From: Elusimicrobiota bacterium
Lineage (GTDB): Bacteria > Elusimicrobiota > Elusimicrobia > Elusimicrobiales > UBA9959
NCBI GenBank assembly: GCA_003450815.1
Contig: DMES01000063.1
Coordinates: forward strand, 1 to 28,575
DNA length: 28,575 nt
Direction of reading: 5' to 3'
In this document: in pieces, positions 1 through 7,327 of the stretch
Position numbering within the stretch: position 1 is the first letter of the stretch
How the letters are laid out: each line of letters starts with the position of its first letter
Position numbers and translations under genes: made by a program
The notes under the pieces: model-generated
Database searches by the model: none
The model's input: the letters and a program-made list of their open reading frames with translations, nothing else
Told to the model about the DNA's origin: nothing

Positions 1-191
1 CAATTATACTGGATGGGATAGAGCACATAAAGGTCGTTAACAGGACGCAGATGGCATAGATGGTTAAGATGGTCCTCAGGGCAGATAACCTCCACCTGCA
101 CGCCGTATTCCTTAAGCAGCCGCACTACTTCCGGCATTATGAGACTTTTGCGGTCAGCCGTATGACACGGCATAATTATGCCTATCTTCAT
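1..191 (-). CDS. ATP-grasp-type protein, N-terminal part (cut by window edge)
   Basis: Only the first 63 codons lie in the window; the rest continues past base 1. The start ATG at 191-189 overlaps the TGA of the upstream ATP-grasp gene as ATGA (191-188), so the two are probably translationally coupled. The visible part starts MKIGIIMP, a beta strand typical of a pre-ATP-grasp or Rossmann-like fold, followed by a helix (VVRLLKEYG) and a second strand (VEVICPEDH). The segment RPVNDLYVLYP resembles the xxDLYVLK strand of ATP-grasp ligases that sit next to RimK-like genes. That likeness and the gene pairing are the only grounds for the family call; the ATP-binding and metal sites are outside the window. 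A glycosyltransferase N-terminus is the main alternative. Confidence 0.5.
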   Translation of the reverse strand, partial: MKIGIIMPCHTADRKSLIMPEVVRLLKEYGVQVEVICPEDHLNHLCHLRPVNDLYVLYPIQYN

Positions 192-1030
192 GATGTCCGC
201 TCCTTATCTCTGCGCGCATGGATTACATAATCTGCCAGCCGCCGATCGGCATCAGGCACACCGGTATAATTGGGAAACTCATTCACTTCAATTACAACCG
301 GGCCTTCCGGAGTTTCAATGCAGTCCACTCCATACAGCTCCAGGCCGAACAGGAGTCGCAGGCTGCGGCCTAATTCTGCCAATCCAGCGGTCAACGGCAC
401 AAGTTCAACCTTCGCTTCGCGGCTTTTTACACCGCCAATGCCGCCATTGACCGCAAGGCCGAAGGGCGAGGGTTTGCGCACCGAGTAGATCTCGTCCCCG
501 ATACCGTAGAGCTTTAGGTCATAGCCGTCATTGGCTATAAAACGCTGCGCTAAAGCAACCGGCTCGGGCCACTCCACCAATTTCATTTCCTCCGGAGTAT
601 GCACCAGACGCAGGCCGCGGCTGTTGTCGCCAAAAATGGGTTTTAGTATGATCGGGTAAATTTGGGATGGAATCGTTTTGTAAAGTTCCTGGACAGGCCC
701 CAGGAATGTTTTAGGCGTGGGAAGCCGGGCCTTGGCCAAAAGCACCGCCATATCCGCTTTGTTATGAACAGAGGCTATGGCGGAACGCCTGTTGATGGCA
801 TGCACTCCGCGCGCTTCCGCCCAGCCCAGCATACAGAGGAGATGGAAACTGCGGCCACGCGCCACGATAATATCCAGGTTTTCCGTCCACCGGCTGTCAT
901 CCAGCGCGTAAGCCGATTCTTCCGGGTCAAGACAAAGGGTCTCCTGGCCCGCCGCGCGAAGGGCCAAGATCAAGCCATTCGGCTGGGCCTGGGAAAGATA
1001 CCGTTTTTCAACCAGAATTCCTATGCTCAT
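188..1030 (-). CDS. ATP-grasp ligase, RimK/LysX-like
   Basis: A 280-residue protein read from the ATG at 1030; an upstream GTG (1108) would add 26 residues that do not fit the family start. MSIGILVEK matches the N-terminal strand of RimK-like ligases. Mid-protein, the segment IILKPIFGDNSRGLRLV is the ATP-grasp lysine strand plus the glycine/serine-rich loop over the phosphates. DLKLYGIGDEIYSVRKPS is the following strand pair, and GVDCIETPEGPVVIEVNEFPNYTGV carries the E-x-N metal ligands near the C-terminus. Family members make a carboxylate-amine bond through an acyl phosphate (for example adding glutamate or another amino acid to a peptide or small molecule); the substrate cannot be read from sequence. 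It is coupled by ATGA overlap to a second probable ATP-grasp gene, suggesting two successive ligations in one pathway. Confidence 0.8.
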   Translation of the reverse strand: MSIGILVEKRYLSQAQPNGLILALRAAGQETLCLDPEESAYALDDSRWTENLDIIVARGRSFHLLCMLGWAEARGVHAINRRSAIASVHNKADMAVLLAKARLPTPKTFLGPVQELYKTIPSQIYPIILKPIFGDNSRGLRLVHTPEEMKLVEWPEPVALAQRFIANDGYDLKLYGIGDEIYSVRKPSPFGLAVNGGIGGVKSREAKVELVPLTAGLAELGRSLRLLFGLELYGVDCIETPEGPVVIEVNEFPNYTGVPDADRRLADYVIHARRDKERTS

Positions 1031-1073
1031 GAAAGTCCGTTTTAAGTAAAAAGATAAAGTCAGGGTATGGAAT

Positions 1074-1096
1074 TTGAAAGTCAGACTAACTTTCAA
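1074..1096. repeat. Inverted repeat upstream of ATP-grasp operon
   Basis: TTGAAAGT (1074-1081) and ACTTTCAA (1089-1096) are perfect 8-base inverted arms with a 7-base spacer. The site is 44 bases upstream of the ATP-grasp start at 1030, where an operator or a leader hairpin would be expected. A TATAAT on the minus strand at 1130-1125 could be a -10 box, but no convincing -35 box accompanies it. Confidence 0.4.
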
Positions 1097-1257
1097 CAGT
1101 TCTCCCACATTACTCCCAATAGATATTATATTACGATCGGACTTATGTGGCTTGAGGCTTTCGGCCTTTTATATTTTCGCAAACGACCCAGCGCAGAGTG
1201 GGCCTTTTGGCGGCGCCCTTTCTCGTTCGCCGCATGAGAACCTGTTTTTAGCCGGGA

Positions 1258-2391
1258 TTATCGGGGTTTACTTACACTTACTGTGCCCCACGCCTTTTGA
1301 ACAGCCTGTCGCAGGGTTTCTTTCGGGTGGGAGAGCAATTCTTTTGTTGAAAAATAGTCTGAAGCGTCAACAATTGCGGTTATGCCGGCGGCGGGGAAAT
1401 TTTTTTTGCCTGTAAAGCGCGAACTGCCGCATACCATAACCAGCGGTTTTCCGCAAATCTTTGCCATAGCCGCCACAGCGGCGGGCGCCTTGCCGGAAAA
1501 AGTCTGGCTGTCAAAGCATCCCTCCCCCGTTATAACCAGATCCGCCGCTTTTACTTTAGTTTTAAAATCCAGCTTTTCAAGCACAAAACCGGCGCCGTCC
1601 AAAAGCTCCGCTCCAAAGAAAGAGTAAAGCCCGGCTCCCAACCCTCCCGCCGCGGCCCCTCTTTCAAGATGCGCAACAGCGGGCCCGATATCCTTTTTTA
1701 TTACAGCCGCGTAATTCATAAGCGCTTTTTCCATAAGCCGCACCTGCGCGGGACCGGCGCCTTTTTGCGGCCCGTAAACCCTGGCCGAGCCCCGCCGGCC
1801 GCAAAGCGGGTTAATCACATCCGCAAGCGCGCGCACCTTTACCTCTTTCAGCCTTCCCGCGGCCTCAAGCCCCGATACGCAAGCCAGGTCAAGCAATCCC
1901 CTGACGCCTGGGCCGATTGGATTTCCTTTTTTATCAAGCAATTTAAAGCCGAAAGCGGCCGCGCAGCCGGCGCCGCCGTCATTTGAAGCGCTGCCTCCAA
2001 GCCCGATTATAATTTCACGGGCGCCCAGAGTTAAAGCCTTGTTTATTAATTCCCCCACACCAGCGGTACCGGCCTCCATAGGTCTTTTGGCTTTATGTTT
2101 TATAAGTTTCAGGCCGGAAGCCTCCGCCATTTCCATAATGGCGGTTTTGCCGGCCAGACACAGCCGCGCTTTAACTTTTCCGCCAAGCGGACCGCTGACG
2201 CCGGCGCTTATAACACGTCCTCCCAGCGCCGGAGCGAGAGTGTCAATTAAGCCGTCTCCGCCGTCTGAAACGGGCTGCTTTTCAAAAACCGCCCCGGGCA
2301 ACAGCGGCCTTAAAGCGCTCTCAAGAACAGTCGCAACTTCTTCGCCTGAGAGTGTGCCCTTAAAAGCGTTGGGAGCTATCAAAATCCGCAT
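1258..2391 (-). CDS. Glycerate 2-kinase (GlxK/GarK family)
   Basis: A 377-residue, full-length member of glycerate kinase type 1 (GarK/GlxK) in the cytoplasm, which phosphorylates D-glycerate with ATP to 2-phosphoglycerate, feeding glycolysis. The family N-terminus is clear (MRILIAPNAFKGTLSGEEVA), followed by VSDGGDGL (family pattern P-x-ADGGEGT), IIGLGGSASNDGGAG (family GIGGSATNDGG) and VITGEGCFDSQTFSGKAP near the C-terminus. The start at 2391 fits the family, although no Shine-Dalgarno sequence precedes it. It stands alone: 227 bases separate it from the ATP-grasp pair downstream, and the radical SAM gene diverges from it. GlxK and GarK are not distinguishable here, so no gene symbol is given. 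Confidence 0.92.
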   Translation of the reverse strand: MRILIAPNAFKGTLSGEEVATVLESALRPLLPGAVFEKQPVSDGGDGLIDTLAPALGGRVISAGVSGPLGGKVKARLCLAGKTAIMEMAEASGLKLIKHKAKRPMEAGTAGVGELINKALTLGAREIIIGLGGSASNDGGAGCAAAFGFKLLDKKGNPIGPGVRGLLDLACVSGLEAAGRLKEVKVRALADVINPLCGRRGSARVYGPQKGAGPAQVRLMEKALMNYAAVIKKDIGPAVAHLERGAAAGGLGAGLYSFFGAELLDGAGFVLEKLDFKTKVKAADLVITGEGCFDSQTFSGKAPAAVAAMAKICGKPLVMVCGSSRFTGKKNFPAAGITAIVDASDYFSTKELLSHPKETLRQAVQKAWGTVSVSKPR

Positions 2392-2410
2392 AACTAAATG
2401 ATAGAATAAG

Positions 2411-2452
2411 TGGGTAGCGAATAGCGAGTGGCGAATAGCAAATAGCGGGTAA
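2411..2452. repeat. Degenerate short tandem repeat (GCGAATA type)
   Basis: About five degenerate copies of TAGCGAATAGCGAGT-like units lie between the divergent glycerate kinase and radical SAM genes, followed by two copies of CTTGAATCTT-like sequence (about 2463-2490). This is simple-sequence expansion in a spacer. I see no protein-coding or regulatory meaning beyond occupying the divergent promoter region. Confidence 0.5.
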
Positions 2453-2502
2453 ATACCGCGTTGAATCTTAAATTTTGAGTCTTGAATCTTCAGTCATATA
2501 CC

Positions 2503-3141
2503 ATGAATTTAATCAAGCCCAGCATCGTTTACCGTTATGGAAACGGGCTTTATGTGAACCTCACCAACCGTTGCCCCACAGCCTGCGTATTCTGTATAAA
2601 AACCAAGTGGAAGATGGACTACCGCGGCGCTAATTTAAACCTTGAGAACCTTGAACCCTCCCCCACGGAAGTAGCGCGCCTGGCGGCTCTGACTTACGCG
2701 GAAAAATCATTTGATGAGCTGGTTTTTTGCGGTTACGGCGAACCCGCCATGCGTTTTGACGCCGTTCTTGAAACAGCGCGTATGGTTAAATCAGGCGGCG
2801 CGTTTCCCGTGCCCGCCGGCATAAAGATCCGGCTTAACACCAACGGCCTGGCGAATCTTATCTGCGAGAGGAATGTGGCGCCGGAACTTAAAGGGCTGGT
2901 AGATGCCGTGCATATAAGCCTGAACGCCTCTGAGCCCGGGCGCTGGGCCGAACTGATGCGCCCACAGGCGCGATACGCGGAAAAAGGATTTGAGAGCGTA
3001 AAGGACTTTATCAGGGAAGCGGCCCGGGTGCTGCCGGAAACGATAGCCACCATTATTGACTGCGACAAGCAAGAACTGGCCGCGTTTGAAAATCTGGCTG
3101 CCGGGCTGGGTGCCAAAACCAGGGTCCGGGCTGCGCTATGA
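2503..3141 (+). CDS. Radical SAM protein, TatD-linked type
   Basis: A 212-residue protein from ATG 2503; a TTG at 2482 would add seven residues and is less likely. C24-x3-C28-x2-C31 in NRCPTACVFC is the radical SAM [4Fe-4S] signature. The strand LVFCGYGEPAMRFD supplies the GGE-like SAM-binding motif and IRLNTNGLA the next barrel strand. The N-terminal wording (YGNGLYVNLTNRCPTACVFC) is what I associate with the small radical SAM family found next to TatD nucleases; function is unknown and no tatD gene is in the window. The protein is short, about a half barrel plus, with no room for a second cluster domain. Its stop overlaps the next start (ATGA, 3138-3141), so it is coupled to the CBM48-like membrane protein. 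Confidence 0.8.
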   Translation: MNLIKPSIVYRYGNGLYVNLTNRCPTACVFCIKTKWKMDYRGANLNLENLEPSPTEVARLAALTYAEKSFDELVFCGYGEPAMRFDAVLETARMVKSGGAFPVPAGIKIRLNTNGLANLICERNVAPELKGLVDAVHISLNASEPGRWAELMRPQARYAEKGFESVKDFIREAARVLPETIATIIDCDKQELAAFENLAAGLGAKTRVRAAL

Positions 3142-3602
3142 TTGAAAAAAAATCCATGCTTCTGACGGTTGCAATGATCGGCCTCGCCCTGATATTTATA
3201 CCGAGCGTACTTTTTAACAACGCCATTCAGAAATATTTCAGGTTCGTAGATTCCTGGAGCGTGGCCACAATAAGACCGTCAAGACAGGCCCGGCTGCCTG
3301 AGACGCACTACCGCGGCTTAAGACGCGACGAACCACCCCAGCCTGAGTTGCGATTTGTTAAGTTTTCAGTAAAACTGGCGGAGGCTAAAAAAGTGAAAGT
3401 GGCAGCCGATTTTAATAAATGGGATCCCAACTCGCTGGAACTGGTAAAAACCGGGGTAAACATCTGGGAAAGCATCGTGCCGCTGCCGCCGGGCGTTTAC
3501 CGCTATCTTTATAACATAGACGGCCAAAATATTTTGGACCCCATGAACCCGGACACCGACATTGATTCGGGCCGGAAAGTTTCGCTGCTTACGGTGAAAT
3601 AG
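3138..3602 (+). CDS. Membrane-anchored CBM48/AMPK-type glycogen-binding-like protein
   Basis: A 154-residue protein. Residues about 7-25 form one hydrophobic segment (LLTVAMIGLALIFIPSVLF) that would anchor it with the rest outside the cytoplasmic membrane. Residues about 75-152 look like a CBM48/E-set glycogen-binding domain: VKVAADFNKWDP near the start (family V-x-GxFNxW), WESIVPLPPGVYRYLYNIDG in the middle and DPMNPDT-DxxG at the end. It is translationally coupled to the radical SAM gene, with a secreted GH57-like gene 143 bases downstream. The natural reading is a non-catalytic alpha-glucan-binding partner; direct binding is inferred. The spacer after it carries a long inverted repeat. Confidence 0.7.
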   Translation: MIEKKSMLLTVAMIGLALIFIPSVLFNNAIQKYFRFVDSWSVATIRPSRQARLPETHYRGLRRDEPPQPELRFVKFSVKLAEAKKVKVAADFNKWDPNSLELVKTGVNIWESIVPLPPGVYRYLYNIDGQNILDPMNPDTDIDSGRKVSLLTVK

Positions 3603-3616
3603 GAGGACTGCACAGG

Positions 3617-3724
3617 TTCTCAGGTTCACGGTTCAACGGTTCACGGTTGTTTTTGCATAATCTTCTTGTGTTCCCTAATTTCCAACCGTTGAACCTTTAA
3701 ACCGCTGAACCGTGAACCTGAGAA
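3617..3724. repeat. Long imperfect inverted repeat between two genes
   Basis: A 19-base arm (3617-3635) is perfectly complementary in inverted orientation to 3706-3724. Inside these, GGTTCACGGTTG-like and CAACCGTTGAACC-like stretches extend the pairing imperfectly, leaving a central spacer of about 33 bases. The arms are themselves built of GGTTCA/CGGTTC units. Transcribed, it would fold into a large hairpin between the CBM48-like and GH57-like genes, ending just before the AGGAGG ribosome site of the latter. It may be a mobile palindromic repeat. Confidence 0.75.
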
Positions 3725-3745
3725 TTATAAAAACAGGAGGCTCCA

Positions 3746-5425
3746 ATGCGCTCGCTTTCACTGATATTTTCGTTCACATTGTTTTTCTGCCGCGCGGCAA
3801 CCGCGCAACAGGCCCCGCTCTGGATTCCAGCTGAGGATTCGGACAAAGAGCAGGTTTTCAATATTCTTGAAACCGCCAAAGATCTTAAACTCACAGCCGC
3901 CCTCGGCGTTCTGCCTAAAAACCTGGAAGAAAGAGCTAAAAAGCTCGCGGCCGAAGGCCGCCTTGAGCCTGCCATGCGGATACCGGGAGACCCCCTGCTG
4001 CCGCTTTTTTACTATCCGGGAGAACAAAGCGTTATGTGGCAGAACAAGCCCTCCACTCCGATAGCGCCAAATGATCAATATTTCTTATCACTACGCCTGG
4101 CTCAGGCAAAAGACGCCTATCTAAAAACTTTCAAAATGCAGCCGCAGGGACTGGTCAGCGCGCCGGGAGGATTTTTAGCGGATTATACGCCGCTTATTAA
4201 AGCTTTAGGGCTGAAATGGACGGCCATGGGACCCTCTGTGTCCACAGCGGCCGCCGTCTTTGAGTGCGCCGGAATTTATGCGGTTCCCTTTCTGGGATAT
4301 TCTTCGCAGACCGCGCCGGGAGCCGCCGCTGCCTTCACCGTTTTTGACGAGACCCTGCCCGGCATCCCGCAGGAGGAGACCCGACAAGGACTGCTGTCTT
4401 TCCTGGGCACGAAGCCGGCAGGAGGATGGCTTACAGTTTCACAGGCCCTTAAAACCGCCGTTTCCTTATCCGTCACTGCGGAGGAACTTTCCGCCGCGCG
4501 CCCCTGGAGCGGGGATTACACGCCCTGGGCCGCCGCTCCGGCCCAAACCGGCGCCTTAACCGCTTTCGCCAAAACGCGCGCAGACCTGATGCTTTACCTG
4601 AACGAAAAACAGGGGGATTACACAGCGGCGCGGAACGCTTTTGATGCTTACCACGCGGCGGAGGACGGTTCAAGGCTGGCCCGCCTGGCCCCGGCTGCCC
4701 CCGAACTGAGCCGGGAAGCCGAAACTGAAATACAAAGTTCCCTTTCAGACACCTATCGCCTTATGGAGAAAAATCCGCCCGCCTGGCTATTCTCAGGTTT
4801 TGCCGAAATGTTAAGCGGTGACCTCACGCAGGATAAGCTTGCTGTAAGCGTTGACACCACCGGTTTCAAAGCCGTTAACTCTTCCAGAAAACCGGCGCTG
4901 CCGGAAGGCGCCCCCATGCTCTCCAAAGACTCGGACCCATACAAGGTGTGGAAACTTTCATCCTTTGAAATGGCTCTTGGTGAAACCGAAACGGTGTTCA
5001 GGTTTTATCCGCTTCAGATAGATAATTCCAGGCGTTCCCCGGCTGGTTTCAGCTATGCGCGCTTTGACCTTTATATTGATATAAACCACAGCCCGCAGGC
5101 CGGCTCCACAAAACTTCTGGAAGGAGCGGATGGACGGCTGTTTCCCGACAACGCCTGGGACTATGCCCTTAAGGTTCTACCCGGCAGCGCCGCGTTTTAC
5201 CTGTCCACAACGAGAGGGCCGAAGCTGCTGGGCCATGCGGCGGCGCTGTTTGAGAACGGAGCCGTAACAGTGCGGATACCAAAATTGCTGCTTGGCGGCA
5301 ACCCGCTCTCCTGGGGCTACGCAGCCCTGATACTCGCTCCAACCGCCGGTGAAAAATATTTCATCACCGATTATATAGCATCTGATTTTTCAAACGGCTA
5401 CTTTTACGCGTTAAGGCCGCGCTGA
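3746..5425 (+). CDS. Secreted GH57-like protein with C-terminal glucodextranase-C-like domain
   Basis: A 559-residue exported protein. The start at 3746 follows AGGAGG by seven bases. Residues 1-20 are a signal peptide ending in ATA-QQ. Residues about 24-330 resemble the beta/alpha barrel of GH57/GH38-type proteins: PLWIPAEDSDKEQVFNIL, a strand-helix pattern (LTAALGVLPKNL) and GGFLADYTPLIKALGLKWTAMG, the family's 'look at the top of the barrel' strand. I could not identify the catalytic acid pair confidently, so it may be inactive. Residues about 375-556 match the beta-sandwich module of glucodextranase C-termini: ARFDLYIDINHSPQAGSTKLL, LFPDNAWDYALKV, FITDYIASD. Next to a CBM48-like gene it probably acts on or binds alpha-glucan outside the cytoplasm. 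Confidence 0.65.
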   Translation: MRSLSLIFSFTLFFCRAATAQQAPLWIPAEDSDKEQVFNILETAKDLKLTAALGVLPKNLEERAKKLAAEGRLEPAMRIPGDPLLPLFYYPGEQSVMWQNKPSTPIAPNDQYFLSLRLAQAKDAYLKTFKMQPQGLVSAPGGFLADYTPLIKALGLKWTAMGPSVSTAAAVFECAGIYAVPFLGYSSQTAPGAAAAFTVFDETLPGIPQEETRQGLLSFLGTKPAGGWLTVSQALKTAVSLSVTAEELSAARPWSGDYTPWAAAPAQTGALTAFAKTRADLMLYLNEKQGDYTAARNAFDAYHAAEDGSRLARLAPAAPELSREAETEIQSSLSDTYRLMEKNPPAWLFSGFAEMLSGDLTQDKLAVSVDTTGFKAVNSSRKPALPEGAPMLSKDSDPYKVWKLSSFEMALGETETVFRFYPLQIDNSRRSPAGFSYARFDLYIDINHSPQAGSTKLLEGADGRLFPDNAWDYALKVLPGSAAFYLSTTRGPKLLGHAAALFENGAVTVRIPKLLLGGNPLSWGYAALILAPTAGEKYFITDYIASDFSNGYFYALRPR

Positions 5426-5465
5426 TATCATAAGGCAATTGTAAGATTTTCAATCTTTTTCTTCC

Positions 5466-5520
5466 CCTTAGTCCTATTCATACTTAGGCCTTTTGCCGGA
5501 AAACGCAGGGACTTTCGCAC
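5466..5520 (+). promoter_or_regulatory. GGNCC/GTCCT-rich upstream block (candidate)
   Basis: The words CTTAGTCCTATT, TTAGGCCTTTTG and CAGGGACTTT fall within 55 bases upstream of the secreted Cys-rich protein gene at 5590. The same words recur upstream of other secreted-protein genes in the window (17224-17345, 19639-19690, 22411-22427, 25907-25983, 28498-28572). The function is unknown; the call rests only on recurrence. Confidence 0.35.
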
Positions 5521-5589
5521 CTAAAAAGCCTCTCCACAAAATTCATAGAATCTTAACTAATGCAACTTATGTAGGGAGGTACAATTATA

Positions 5590-6294
5590 ATGAGAAAGTC
5601 AGTACTATGTTCCATAACAGCACTCATACTAGCCTCAGGCACTAATGTTTTTGCCGGGGCCACCAAAGCCGTGGATCAGCTTGCGGCACAGACTCCAAAG
5701 CAGCAGAACGCGGTACTGCCTGAAGCCAGGGCGGAAGACACAACCGTAATCATCACGGAAAAAGGCCAGCCGGTGAGAACAATCTTCTTTGAGATTGACA
5801 AGGGAAACCCCATATTTGACGCCATCTTCGGCAATCATGGGGACAACAATGGACATAACGGCCCCCATAATGGCGGACCTAACGACCATAACGGCGGTTT
5901 CGGCCCAAATCCCTACGGCAGAATGAATTGTATGGCGCAGGACACGGGCTGGGAAGAGCATTGGGGCGGACACGGCGGCGGCCCCAGCGAACTGCGCGCC
6001 TGTCAGGAATGCCTCCGGGAACACGGCGACTGCCGTTATAACTGTTCTGTTGAACAGTTCCGCTGCACAGCCAGGTTCAACCCGGTCCAGGCGCCGGTAC
6101 CCCCCGGACAGCCCCAACCCCCGCTACCAGCCCCCTCCACATATGCCGGAGACTTACGCCCGGACCAGGGAAGCGCCCAGGACAGCGCGGTACTGCGCTG
6201 TATGCAGTACACACAGGGCCAGCCGGGTAACTGCGCCATCGCCGACTGCAACAGGGAAAGCCAGGTTGTCAGAAGCGGCCGCTGCAGAAAATAA
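5590..6294 (+). CDS. Secreted His/Asn/Gly-rich, cysteine-rich protein of unknown function
   Basis: A 234-residue protein, not recognised. Residues 1-22 form a signal peptide (MRKSVLCSITALILASGTNVFA), with AGGGAGG upstream of the ATG. Residues about 45-75 form a beta-rich segment (TTVIITEKGQPVRTIFFEIDKG). Residues about 80-130 are a low-complexity stretch of H, N, D, P and G (repeated NGHNG, PHNGG, NDHNGG, then HWGGHGGG) that could bind metal. The rest holds ten cysteines in two clusters (ACQECLREHGDCRYNCSVEQFRC and a C-terminal group ending SGRC), separated by a proline-rich linker. Even cysteine pairing and export suggest disulfides. It stands alone between its GGNCC-rich upstream block and a strong terminator (6326-6364). 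Confidence 0.75.
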   Translation: MRKSVLCSITALILASGTNVFAGATKAVDQLAAQTPKQQNAVLPEARAEDTTVIITEKGQPVRTIFFEIDKGNPIFDAIFGNHGDNNGHNGPHNGGPNDHNGGFGPNPYGRMNCMAQDTGWEEHWGGHGGGPSELRACQECLREHGDCRYNCSVEQFRCTARFNPVQAPVPPGQPQPPLPAPSTYAGDLRPDQGSAQDSAVLRCMQYTQGQPGNCAIADCNRESQVVRSGRCRK

Positions 6295-6325
6295 CACTTC
6301 CGCTTTGCGGATAAAAATTCAGCGT

Positions 6326-6364
6326 CATAGGGCGGGAAATATTTTCCCGCCCTATGTTATTTTG
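6326..6364 (+). terminator. Rho-independent terminator after 5590-6294
   Basis: A perfect 14-base-pair stem (6326-6339 with 6343-6356), three-base loop, followed by TTATTTTG. It ends 13 bases before the start codon of the Nif3-family gene, so that gene would need its own promoter within or downstream of the stem, or readthrough. Confidence 0.85.
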
Positions 6365-6376
6365 TAAAATACCCAG

Positions 6377-7129
6377 ATGAACCGCGACAAAATAATAGAC
6401 TTTGTGAACATATACCTGGACAGCGAAAATATTAAGGATATCTCCCGGAACGGCCTGCAGTTTGAGGGCGTACCGGAAGTAAAAAAGATAGCCTTCGGCG
6501 TTTCGGCCTCCCTGGAATGCCTGAAGCGCGCGGCCGCTTCAGGCACGGACATGCTTATAGTCCACCACGGCCTGCTTTGGGGCAAAGTCCAGCCGTTTAG
6601 GGGCCCTTTCAAACAAAAACTCGAACTGCTTTTTAAAAGCGGGATGTCGCTCGCCGCGTGGCATCTGCCGCTGGACAAACACCCCGTTTGCGGCAATAAC
6701 GCACGCATCCTTAAAATGCTTGGAGCGGAGAAACTCAAGCCTTTCGGCTTATACGACGGAGAGAGCATCGGCTTTAAAGGAACTTTCCCGGGCGGCAAAA
6801 GCCTGGACACAGTAATAAATATCCTCACCGGCGGACTGGGTTCCGACATTCTCGGCTTCCGCTTCGGCCCAAAAAAAATAAAAACGCTGGGGGTGGTAAG
6901 CGGCGGAGCGGATTCCATGTTCCCCCAGGCAATAGAAGCCGGGCTTGACCTTTATATCACAGGGGAAGTTTCCGAATCCGTGCAGGAAACAGCGCGGGAA
7001 AACGCCATAAACTTCATTTCAGCCGGCCACTACAACACCGAAAAGCCAGGCGTGAAAGCGCTGGCGGAATTATTAAAAAAGAAATTCAGGGTAAAAATAG
7101 AATTTATAGACGTGCCCAACCCTGTATAA
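6377..7129 (+). CDS. Nif3-like dinuclear metal-centre protein (DUF34/YbgI family)
   Basis: A 250-residue member of the Nif3/DUF34 family, cytoplasmic, with a conserved two-metal site and no firmly established reaction (often labelled GTP cyclohydrolase 1 type 2). The N-terminal pattern ISRNGLQFEG matches family DxxGLQxG. Metal ligands are visible at residues 63-64 (IVHHGLLW), at HLPLD (96-100) and in the C-terminal SAGHYNTEKPG (H-x3-E). The length is typical of the short form without the inserted PII-like domain. There is no clear ribosome site, and the start lies only 13 bases past a terminator stem. A hairpin at 7142-7166 follows it. Confidence 0.93.
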   Translation: MNRDKIIDFVNIYLDSENIKDISRNGLQFEGVPEVKKIAFGVSASLECLKRAAASGTDMLIVHHGLLWGKVQPFRGPFKQKLELLFKSGMSLAAWHLPLDKHPVCGNNARILKMLGAEKLKPFGLYDGESIGFKGTFPGGKSLDTVINILTGGLGSDILGFRFGPKKIKTLGVVSGGADSMFPQAIEAGLDLYITGEVSESVQETARENAINFISAGHYNTEKPGVKALAELLKKKFRVKIEFIDVPNPV

Positions 7130-7141
7130 TCCGAAAATTGC

Positions 7142-7166
7142 TCCGAAAATTGCCGCAATTTTCGGA
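7142..7166. terminator. Hairpin between convergent genes
   Basis: A perfect 11-base-pair stem (7142-7152 with 7156-7166) and CCG loop, preceded by an extra direct copy of CCGAAAATTG at 7131-7140. It sits 12 bases after the Nif3-family stop and lacks a long T-run, so it is a weak or factor-assisted terminator at best. Its AATTTTCGG arm provides a short T tract in both directions. Confidence 0.45.
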
Positions 7167-7327
7167 AGTTCTTACGCCTGTGTACAAGTCCTGCGTCCAT
7201 AGTGTTTCCTTCTCAAACGCCGTGGGATTTACAAGCCTATGGCTGTGCCGTATCAGGGGCTATGCCTCTCAAACGGCCTGCAACAACTTCGAACCCAAGG
7301 GTCAAGAGTTCAAAGTGTCAACAACAC

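Noticed and set aside
1074..1415. Plus-strand open frame over the glycerate kinase 3' end
   Set aside because: Overlaps the well-supported minus-strand gene, has no ribosome site and no protein-like features.
2411..2452. Short repeats that could suggest a CRISPR array
   Set aside because: Units are 8-15 bases, degenerate and without spacers of constant length; simple-sequence DNA.
5635..6117. Minus-strand open frame opposite the Cys-rich protein
   Set aside because: Shadow of the codon pattern of the real gene; composition is not protein-like and there is no ribosome site.
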